A DNA stretch of 64,000 nt, taken from Neostapfia colusana. Taxonomy: Eukaryota > Streptophyta > Magnoliopsida > Poales > Poaceae. The notes under the pieces are model-generated. The model was not told where the DNA came from. It was given only the letters and a program-made list of their open reading frames with translations, and searched no databases. The stretch spans positions 37,482,699 to 37,546,698 of the forward strand of contig JASWHV010000013.1 in NCBI GenBank assembly GCA_030760725.1, read 5' to 3'. Shown here in pieces: positions 56,070 through 64,000 of the stretch. Both the position numbers and the translations under genes were made by a program. Numbering within the stretch: position 1 is the first letter of the stretch; each line of letters begins with the position of its first letter.

Positions 56070-56861
56070 ATGGTTCGCATGATTCGCACCGCTCGTAAGT
56101 CCACAGGAGGGAGAGTTCCCGTAGTTGCCCTTGCCGAAAGAGAGGAGAGTCGTCCAGTGACGTACCTTTCCTATGGATTGGCAGTAGGAGATTTGTTGCG
56201 CCGTTTTCGGCGTATGCTCGAAGCCGCCGGCAATACGGGCAAGCTAATCATCCACTATAACTCCACCAGGACTATCCGTGAGAAGAGGGAAGAATGGAGT
56301 TCGGAGATGAGGATTATACACGAGAATCAGCTGCTTAAGATTCACCACTCCCCAGCTTGTCGAGCAACACAAGTTGATGCGGAGAGAGATGTCACCTGGG
56401 AGGCCATCACCTGCCAGAGTCACATCTATCGTCGCCACTTGGACAAAACTGAGTACATGTATGTCCTCCAACGTGAGAGTGGTACCATGGAGTACAAGTA
56501 CCCACCGGTGCAGCAAGGGACTTCCCATGAGCACATGGACTTGTGCTTGGAGGATGCTGCTATGCTCAGCACTCGACTGCAGGAGTGTCAACAAGAGCTT
56601 CAGGATGTCCGAGACACCCTGAAGGAAACGGAGGCGTTGCTGCGAGCTTGCTTAAAGGCGAGAGAAAGAGGAGATGGGAATGAACTGTGTGTCACTGTGA
56701 GTGATCCATGGACTCCTGACTCCCCGGATCGCCGAGCAATCAGGCGTCGTCGCACTTCTCCACCAGCAGCCTCCCCACCCAAAGCAGAGTCAGAAGGTAG
56801 CCGAAATGAGGAGGAAGATCCCGAGGAGCCAGCTCAAGAGGACTTCGTCGGTTCAAGGTGA
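56070..56861 (+). CDS. Accessory ORF of E, coiled-coil protein of unknown function
   Basis: An intact 263-codon frame starts right after a 3' splice-site-like sequence. The N-terminus MVRMIRTARKS is basic. Residues 25-150 look globular (for example TYLSYGLAVGDLLRRFRRML and VTWEAITCQSHIYRRHLDK). Residues about 160-205 form a likely coiled coil (LQECQQELQDVRDTLKETEA). The tail is P/E/R-rich and acidic. Length, position after the PBS and layout resemble the ORF at 2467-3411, and both have a W-x-A-A/I block with a downstream H, but homology is only suspected. It is not a recognisable Gag: no zinc knuckle. It is the only long ORF that this element keeps. Confidence 0.75.
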   Translation: MVRMIRTARKSTGGRVPVVALAEREESRPVTYLSYGLAVGDLLRRFRRMLEAAGNTGKLIIHYNSTRTIREKREEWSSEMRIIHENQLLKIHHSPACRATQVDAERDVTWEAITCQSHIYRRHLDKTEYMYVLQRESGTMEYKYPPVQQGTSHEHMDLCLEDAAMLSTRLQECQQELQDVRDTLKETEALLRACLKARERGDGNELCVTVSDPWTPDSPDRRAIRRRRTSPPAASPPKAESEGSRNEEEDPEEPAQEDFVGSR

Positions 56862-57220
56862 AAGGGAAGTTTTCACCTCGATACATCGGACCCTTTCAAG
56901 TTTTGGAAAGAAAAGGCGAAGTGGCGTACCAACTAGAGTTACCGGTTCATCTATCGGACGTGCACGATGTATTTCATGTGTCACAACTCAAGAAATGCCT
57001 GAGGACGCCTGAAGAGGTGTTACCCATGAATGAAGTGGATGTAGCTGAAGATTTGTCTTATGCCGAGCAACCATACAAGATTTTGGAGACAATGGAACGC
57101 TTCACCAGAAATAAGAGAATCCGGATGTGCAAGGTGCAGTGGAAGCATCACTCAGAAGAGGAAGCCACCTGGGAACGGGAAGATGAACTCAAGGCACAAT
57201 TTCCGGAATTGTTTTCTTAG
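56830..57220 (+). pseudogene. Integrase C-terminus with GPY/F and chromodomain, remnant of pol in E
   Basis: Coding similarity to chromovirus integrase begins at LRRFKVKGKFSPRYIGPF (about 56840), continues through HLSDVHDVFHVSQLKKCL, and ends with a complete chromodomain-like region (IRMCKVQWKHHSEEEATW to FPELFS, stop 57218-57220). Everything upstream (gag, protease, RT, RNase H, integrase core) is deleted. The frame is open and lies -1 relative to the accessory ORF, overlapping its last about 30 bases. No ATG is present at its start, so independent translation is doubtful. A -1 frameshift would fuse the two. A plain deletion scar is the conservative reading. Confidence 0.75.
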
Positions 57221-57251
57221 AAACACCAATCTCGAGGACGAGATTTCTTTT

Positions 57252-57265
57252 AAGGGGGGTAGAGC
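57252..57265 (+). other. Polypurine tract of E
   Basis: AAGGGGGGTAGAGC lies directly before the right LTR start TGTAACACC. Confidence 0.85.
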
Positions 57266-60200
57266 TGTAACACCCCAAATTTTGATTCAAAACTCTAAAC
57301 CATGTTCAGAGGGGAATTTAAAAATTTTTGGACGTGTTGCATGTTTTGCAAAAATTCAAATTCAAACTGGAATTCAAATTATACTCAAAACAGAAAAGAA
57401 ATGGAAAAAGAAAAAGAGAAACGGGAAAAAAACCGGCCAGTGGGCCGAAACCCGCCAGCCGGCCCAGTTTCCCCGCGCCAGCCCGCCCCCGCGCGCGCCG
57501 CGCTGTCTCTCACAGACGGGTGGGACCCGCCTGTCATCCCTAACCCCGCGACCCTGGACTCTCTCCCGCGCGCGCGATCGCAACCGACCGGATTTCCGCG
57601 TCCCGCAGCCCGAATTCTGGTCCCAAACGACTCAAACTCGATCGCAACAGACCCACCGCCCCTCCCCGGCTATAAAAACCCCAGCCCCTATCGGTTTTTC
57701 CCACGCGATCGCCGATTTTTACTCCGGTGAGCACCGAGACTTCGCCGGTGAATTCTGGCCGATCTAAGCTCGGAAATTCTGATCTAACTCGCTGGTCTTG
57801 ATCCACCGCCTCCGGGGAACTTTGCAGGTGCAGAAAACCCGAAGACTTACGGTGTAAACCCAGCGCCGACGAGCTTCGCCGTGGTTTTGCCTCGGACCTC
57901 GCCGCCGATCACTTTCCAGGACCCCCGAGCTCAAGAAAACCCCCGAGGTGAGATCCCTGACCTCCCCTCTACCGATCTATGCCATAAGATCACAGTTCTA
58001 GGCAGAATTCTCGAGGATCCGAAACTTTTCGGCGAGATCGCCGCTTCCCGCCGCCGTGCGCCGCCGGCGGCGCCGCCCGCGCTCGATCAGAGCGACGTGG
58101 CCGCTTGTGCGCCGTTTATTTTAAATCGCACGGTAGACTTTAAAACCCCGCGTACCGGTTCGATGTTATAATCTCAGCCGTCGGTTTAAAATCGGACGGT
58201 CCACGTCAGCCCCGCGTTATAAAGACTGGAATTCTTACGTGCTACCCCCTGGGGTTCTCGGGAAATAAGAGCTAGCCCCGGAAACTTCAGCTCTAGCCCC
58301 TGGAACTCCAGAAAATCATGTAAATTCATTTAAAAATCGGTTTTAGCCCCTGGACTTAATAAAAATTAGGTAAAACACCTCTGATAAGTGTAGCTAGACC
58401 CCTGGAAATTATGAAAATAATATTATAGACCCTGTAATGGGGTGAATTCATTATTTTAGCCTTGTTTAGTATTTAATTTAGAAAATTGAATATGTAACTA
58501 GTGTTTAAAAATTAAAAAGGGGGACAAACATAATTGTCAAAATTAATTAAAAACTTTCTCAGTACTTAGAAAACTTTGGAGTGAGATAAAAATATATTTT
58601 TGGGCTGAAATAAATCTGTTTCATCTATTATTCACATTTATTAGTATAGGGACACATTTTTAAGTAAAGAATAGCTATAGAAAAAATAGGGAAAATAATT
58701 ATGAAATAGTATACATCAGAAGCCAAGGTCAAAATATGTTATTAAATTATTTAGGACCAGAACCTATACTGTTTAGGTGATGTGTATTACTAATTTCATA
58801 ATAAAATACACAATTATGCATGGGAGTATAAAAAAATGATAAATGGAGTTTTTAAAATCCAAAGGGTTCAGTTTAGGGTTGGTAGAAATTATGAAGGCAC
58901 ATATGGGGAAGAAAAATACTTTTCATACACACTTGGTAGTAAAAAGGTGTAGTAGTTGAATATAAGAAATTTATTGGAAACCCATATAAATAGTATGTAA
59001 GTATAAATGTGGACACAAAAGTAGGAATCATATATACATGGTTAAAAGTGCATGCAAGCCACAACTTAACACACATAAAGTAACCACAACACATATAATG
59101 GTAAAGAACTTTTATAAACATGAATGTGTGGTTTGTATGAAGTAGAAGTGTGAACTATGTCTTATGATTGTTGTTTTTCTTTTGCTATGTGTGATGGTAT
59201 GAAGTAGAACCTGTTCAAGAGCAAGTTATTCCTTTCCAACATCAGGACTACCCATTTCAAGAGCAGCAAGAAGGAGGCAATTGTCCTTGACCACTTTGAT
59301 CCTATGCTAGGATGAGTAGATAGAATTATTTGCATTGTCAAATGAAATATGAAACCCATGCTAGGAAGTTTCCCTAGAATTGCATTACCTTGTTTCCTTG
59401 TAGCTTGGGTTGGGATTTATTTTGTCATGTCATTTATATCCATGCATATGCTTAGCCATGCTTAGAATGGGATGTTTGGGACATGAAATCATCAGTTTAT
59501 ATTACCATACTCTTGAATGAGACATTGTGAGTTATGTAGAGGTAGGGATCAAGGCAAGTTGGATGTTTTGGTTGTGTGCTGGGTGCACGAGACTTGGGTT
59601 TGTGTTTAGTACTTGCCTGGATCCTAAGGACCGGTTCATGGAGCATGTAACCCGGCTTTACAGTGCCAACCACATGCTGAGATGGGGCAGCTTGGCCAAT
59701 TAATTAGGTGTATCCCCGGCGTAGTATGGGTGTGTTGGATGGTGCGGGGATTAGGTGTCAGCTGGACTACCATATGAACCGCAAGGCTCAAGAGGGGGCC
59801 ACTGCAGCGGGGTTGGAGCCTCTTGTATGCTGTTAGGGGTGAAACCTCAGTGGGCCCACGCTCATCGGGAATCCCTTTGTAAAGGCTTCGTAGTGATCTT
59901 CTGGCTACACACCTGGGAAGTGTGAATGTGGATCGTAGCCACTGGCATAATGGAGGTTCTTTTAGTACACCCGGCAACGGGGGATGAAATCACTACATGT
60001 GGGTACAGTGGTACAAACTCTGCAGAGTCAAAACTGTCTTGACAGCCGTGCTCACGGTTAAGAGCGGCCTGGACTTATTCATGATTAGAGGATTGATGGT
60101 TAAGCGGGGAGCTTAACATTGGTACTGATGTTATGGTTATTGGATTACAATGATGGGATGGGAAATTGGGACCATTTCACCTGTGTAATAATGTAGGTGC

Positions 60201-60661
60201 TTAATAAGCTAAGGTGATAGGCATTAATTGCGTAGTGCTTTAACCATGAGTTCAACCTCTCCTTGTTCCAGCCATGCATGATATAATTTTCCCACACTTG
60301 CTGAGTACCATTGGTACTCAACCTTGCATATTTGTTGGTTTATATTGCTGCTCAGGTCAAGATAATGAGGTGGTGTATAATGACCAAGATTTTGGACCCG
60401 AGGAAGGATTTTAGGTTCATGAAGACCCCCGGGCAACGCCTGTGATGGAGCCCAAATGAATAATATTCCGCTGCTAGTTTATTTACTTGTGATGAACTTA
60501 TTATTGTCCATCGAGACATTTACTTTGTAAGACTTACTTATATTCGACACCTGGCTTGTAATAAATGACGCTTCACTATTTGTCATCACATGTATGAGAA
60601 AAAGATCCTGGCATACATGTGATATTCACTTGGTTGTTCTTCGGAAAAACCGGGTGTGACA
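57266..60661 (+). repeat. 3' LTR of element E (3396 bp)
   Basis: Near-identical to 52458-55854. It ends CCGGGTGTGACA at 60661 and is followed by the target duplication tgtgg and C2 RT. Differences are scattered with no cluster. Confidence 0.93.
57788..60414 (+). CDS. LTR micro-gene in the E 3' LTR
   Basis: Exon 1 frame 57788-57947, exon 2 59208-59276 (open, GAG where the left LTR has TAG), exon 3 60356-60414 ending TAG. The frame is continuous through both phase-1 junctions. The exon 2 donor has changed from GCAAGTG to GCAATTG, so splicing may be weakened. Acidic/Q-rich motifs: FQEQQEGG and YNDQDFGPEEGF. Confidence 0.45.
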
Positions 60662-63262
60662 TGTGGTGAGATGCTTCACCAATGCTTGGAACGCTCCTTC
60701 ACACGCCGTGTTCCAAACATATTTCATCCCTTTCTTCAGCAATTCTGTCATCGGCTTAGCGAGCTTGGAGAAGCTTGGAGTGAATCTCCGATAGTATCCC
60801 GCTAACCCGAGGAAGCTTCTGACTTCATGAACTGATGTGGGAGCTTTCCATTTCAGCACTTGCTCTATTTTGCTTGGGTCAACCGCAATGCCTTCTGCGG
60901 AGATGATATGTCCCAAGAATGGCACTTGGCTGATCCAAAACTCGCATTTGCTGAACTTGGCGTAGAGCTTGTGGTCTCGCAATCGTTGAAGAACGATCCG
61001 CAAGTGTTCGGCATGTTCGGCTTCTGTCTTGGAGTAAACCAAGATATCGTCGATGAACACTACCACGAACTTGTCCAGCTCCGGCATGAACACTGAGTTC
61101 ATGAGATACATGAAATGGGCTGGAGAGTTTGTGAGACCAAAAGACATGACGAGATATTCATATAATCTATATCTCGTCGAGAAGGCCGTCTTCGGGATAT
61201 CCTCCGCCCGGATCTTTATCTGGTGATATCCAGAGCGAAGGTCCATCTTTGAGAACACACTTGCACCCACAAGCTGATCAAACAATATGTCGATGTGGGG
61301 CAGTGGATACTTATTCTTGATGGTGACGGCGTTGAGCGGACGGTAATCCACACACAGCCTCAGGGTTTCATCCTTCTTCTTCACGAACAGTGCCGAGCAT
61401 CCCCAAGGCGAGGAACTCGGCCTAATGAAACCTTTGCTCAACAGATCATTGAGCTGTTCTTTTAATTCAGCCAGCTCGTTCGGAGCCATCTTGTATGGTC
61501 TCCGTGATATGGGCGTAGTCCGGTGCAAGTTCAATCTTGAACTCGACGTCCCGCTCAGGTGGCATGCCCGGAAGATCATCCGGGAACACGTCGGGGTACT
61601 CCCGGACTACGGGGATGTTCTCTAACTTGAGAGCTTCAGTATTTTTGATTGCTGAAACCTCCCGGACTGGATTATCTAATAGGAGGGACTGCGGATGGTG
61701 TAATGGGGAGTTGAGGTGAACCGTCCGTGATAGGGTTTCTAGGACAGCGCCATGGTAGCTTAGCCATGACATTCCCAAGATTGCATCAATCTTCTGCCCC
61801 TCAAGGATAATCATAGTGGTGGGATATATCTTCCCACCTAAGCACAGTGGTGCTTTCGGAACCATCGTCGTTGCTGAAATCTTTCATCCCGGTGAGCAGA
61901 TCATATAAGAACACTCGGTTGGAAAGGCTTCCAGCTGATGCTTAACCACATATGATGCACTTATGAAGTTTTGGGTTGCACCAGAATCAAAAAGTATGAT
62001 GATGGCTTGATGGTTGAGAGTGAACGTACCCGCCAGCACGTTGTCTCCTTCTGCGGCGTCCTCACTGTCGAGGTTGCGGACGCTACCAGTCCGCTGACCA
62101 ACCTTCTTCACCAGAGGTCGGCCTCGAGCACCGCCCTGTAACTGGGCTTGCCCGCTGCTCTGCTGCCCCTAGGGACAGTCCTTCACGAAATGGCCCGCCT
62201 GGCCACACGTGAAGCAGGTGAAACGGGGCGGTCCCTCGCTGATCGGTGGACGGAATCCCGGGGCGCGTTGTGGCGGTGGAAATGCCCGAGGTACCATCTG
62301 CTGCTGCTGCTTTCTGGGTGGTGGCATCGGCGGTCGGAACGGGGGTGCTTGGAACGAACGTCCCCCGAACTGTTGAGGCCGCGCTGGTGGACGCCACTGC
62401 TGCCCGGATGGTGTCCGATACACCATACGGTACTTCTGGGGAGTGCCACCCCCACTGCTAGGTGGAGCGCTGCGCTTCCTCTGCTCAGCTGCCAACTCCC
62501 GCTGAGCGTCCTCTTGCATAATTGCGGCATTGACTAAGTCGTTGAAGGTGCCGCAATTCCACTGAATGAGATGGGTCTTCATTTCGGGGTGTAACCCCCG
62601 ATAGAAGTGTTCCCGCTTCTTCTCCTCAGTGGAGATATAGTCTGACACATATTGCGCCAGATGGTTAAAGGCACGGGAGTAGTCATTGGCACTCCTCCCG
62701 CCCTGCTTCAGCTCCAAGAATTCTTGGAACTTCCTCTTCATGATCCCGGGAGGAATATGATAGGCGCGGAACGCCTCCCGGAACTCTCCCCATTCCACGA
62801 CATGGCCAGCCGGACGTGAGGCGACATAATTCGCCCACCACGCACCAGCGGCACCGTGGAGTTGCTGTGCTCCGAACAGGGTCTTCTGCCGCTCCGTACA
62901 TTGGAGTAGCCCAAACTTGGACTCGATGGTCCGAAGCCAGTTGTCCGCCTCCAGTGGTTCCTCAGCTTCGGTGAACACTGGAGGGTGCGTACTCATGAAA
63001 TCCGAGTACGACACCTCACGGGGCTCACGAGGCCCTCTGTCTTGACGTCCCCCGCCTGGGACGTATTCTGCACGATCGTGCGGAGCAGGTCGATCTGCTC
63101 CTCACGACCACCCACCAGTGCCGCAATCACATCTGCTAGAGTAAGCGGAGGCGGCGGTGGTGGCTGCTGCTGCGGGGTGCTGTCGTAGGCAGGTGGCTGG
63201 GAGTCATCACCTCCCTGTTGGATAGAGCCACCAACCTCGTGCGTGGTCCTAGTGCGAACCAT
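60662..63262 (-). pseudogene. gag-pol: Chromovirus C2 gag-protease-RT (5' part, upstream of E)
   Basis: Gag starts at ATG 63262 (MVRTRTTHEVGG). A frameshift near 63040, beside the site of the G-run in C1, separates the N-terminus from the gag core (YSDFMSTHPPVF, WWANYVAS). Zinc knuckle CFTCGQAGHFVKDC near 62215-62175, then TAG 62169-62171 (Q expected). Protease ILFDSGATQNFIS near 61990, TGA near 61884, a frameshift near 61510. RT is open from about 61500 with LCVDYRPLNA and VVFIDDILVYSK (about 61060) up to KHLTT at the E insertion. The remaining pol is at 50527-52457. Confidence 0.9.
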
Positions 63263-64000
63263 CTGCAACCATACGACAATAAACATCAGTCCCGCAACAA
63301 ATTGCATGCAGTCCAATAAAAAGAGGCGTAAAAACATAATGACAATAAAACATGCGATACATCTCGTATGTAGATAATGTAATAACTTTGCACAAGCTAT
63401 ACCATTACCAGACCAAATACAAGCTAGTTACATCCAACTTGATGAACCTCCTCTTTGGAAGCTCACCACAACTTGGTTTGGTCACTACGAGACGTTACTA
63501 TCGCGTTGTCATCACGTATACCCTCCTTTTATCTTCAATACGACACAAACATGGTCTCTAGTAAAAGAACATGAGTGAGACCTATACTCAAATCTTTCAC
63601 TAGTTGAAGATAACCTCTCATGAGTATGTTCTACCCCATTGGCAGTACTAAAACCACCTCTAGGGTACAACAATCTCTCCCATGAGTTCAACTGTCATGC
63701 CTCTGTCAGGATGATCAGTTTCTACATATCCAAGATTTTGATCTGGTTCTGGGCATTTTCATGACTCAAGATACATACCAAAGTTAAAGTTAACTTCAGT
63801 ATATTTCCAACGACTATTCATTTGCCCTCAGATCAGCTTTGGTTAAAAAGTTATGGTTATTCAAAGTCAGCAGAATTTCTGGAAGAATTTTAACAGCACC
63901 TCCCTTGGAAAGTTGCTGTTTTCAATCCCTGATTTTCACTGAATTCTTTGCTGAAACTTCAGAAACTTTGAATTGCAAAGATGTAACACATCTTCTACCC
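63263..64000 (-). other. Leader of C2 (continues off-window)
   Basis: The inverted counterpart of the C1 leader near 32900-33632. It ends in ATGGTTGCAG before the gag ATG, the same acceptor-like context. No ORF worth reporting. The PBS and 5' LTR of C2 must be beyond 64000. Confidence 0.7.

Larger units (their letters stand above)
52458..60661 (+). mobile_element. Element E: complete non-autonomous LTR retrotransposon (8204 bp)
   Basis: Two LTRs, PBS, PPT and an exact 5-bp target duplication frame an internal region of only 1.4 kb. Internal coding is limited to the accessory ORF and the integrase tail, so gag, protease, RT and integrase activity must come from another element. The LTRs make up 83 percent of its length. 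It is the youngest element here, inserted in C2 pol. Confidence 0.9.

Noticed and set aside
1..64000. A host protein-coding gene, tRNA, rRNA or miRNA gene
   Set aside because: Every long coherent frame is assigned to Gag, Pol, accessory TE ORFs or their shadows, and I see no tRNA-like cloverleaf apart from primer-binding sites.

Overview
This is plant nuclear DNA, most likely from a grass (Poaceae). The evidence is that almost every base belongs to long-LTR Ty3/gypsy retrotransposons of two lineages: chromoviruses (integrases ending in GPY/F and chromodomain modules, tRNA-Met primer sites) and Tat-type elements (separate RNase H of the Tat kind, an antisense coiled-coil ORF). I find no host gene, tRNA, rRNA or CRISPR. 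The species cannot be named from the sequence.

The window reads as one nest of insertions inside an old plus-strand Tat element, T1 (gag-PR-RT at 23486-25595). Left of T1, going outward to inward: LTR D' (21108-23485) was hit by chromovirus D (gag-pol 13831-18054, LTR 18059-21107). D gag abuts LTR B (10769-13830), LTR B abuts LTR A' (8958-10768), and A' was hit by minus-strand chromovirus A (LTR 4912-8957, PBS, accessory ORF, and an uninterrupted gag-PR-RT running off the left edge). Right of 25595, T1 RT was hit by minus-strand Tat element T2 (3' LTR from 25596, antisense accessory ORF, integrase and RNase H at 44523-46461). T2 was hit twice: by plus-strand chromovirus C1 (27944-42077, complete with both LTRs) in its accessory ORF, and by minus-strand chromovirus C2 (46462 to beyond 64000) in its RNase H. 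C2 was later split by E (52458-60661), a young non-autonomous plus-strand element with near-identical 3.4-kb LTRs and a 5-bp target duplication.

Most gag-pol copies are broken by premature stops (mainly CAG/CAA to TAG or TGG to TGA) and one-base frameshifts. The exception is element A, whose visible 731 codons are open. E has lost gag and nearly all of pol. It keeps only an accessory coiled-coil ORF and the integrase C-terminus with its chromodomain.

The most interesting signal is not a catalogued TE part. Every chromovirus LTR subfamily here (A, B, C, D, E) carries the same small multi-exon reading frame inside the LTR. It has a first exon ending in phase 1, a 69-84-nt glutamine/glutamate-rich middle exon bounded by phase-1 junctions with an unusual GC donor (AG|GCAAG), and a short acidic last exon with a stop codon. 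The frame survives across strongly diverged LTRs, with in-frame indels and stop-for-stop replacements. A second signal is a roughly 55-bp module (ACGTG box plus imperfect hairpin) arrayed in tandem in both a chromovirus LTR and Tat element DNA. A third is that gag and accessory-ORF start codons lie directly after 3' splice-site-like sequences.
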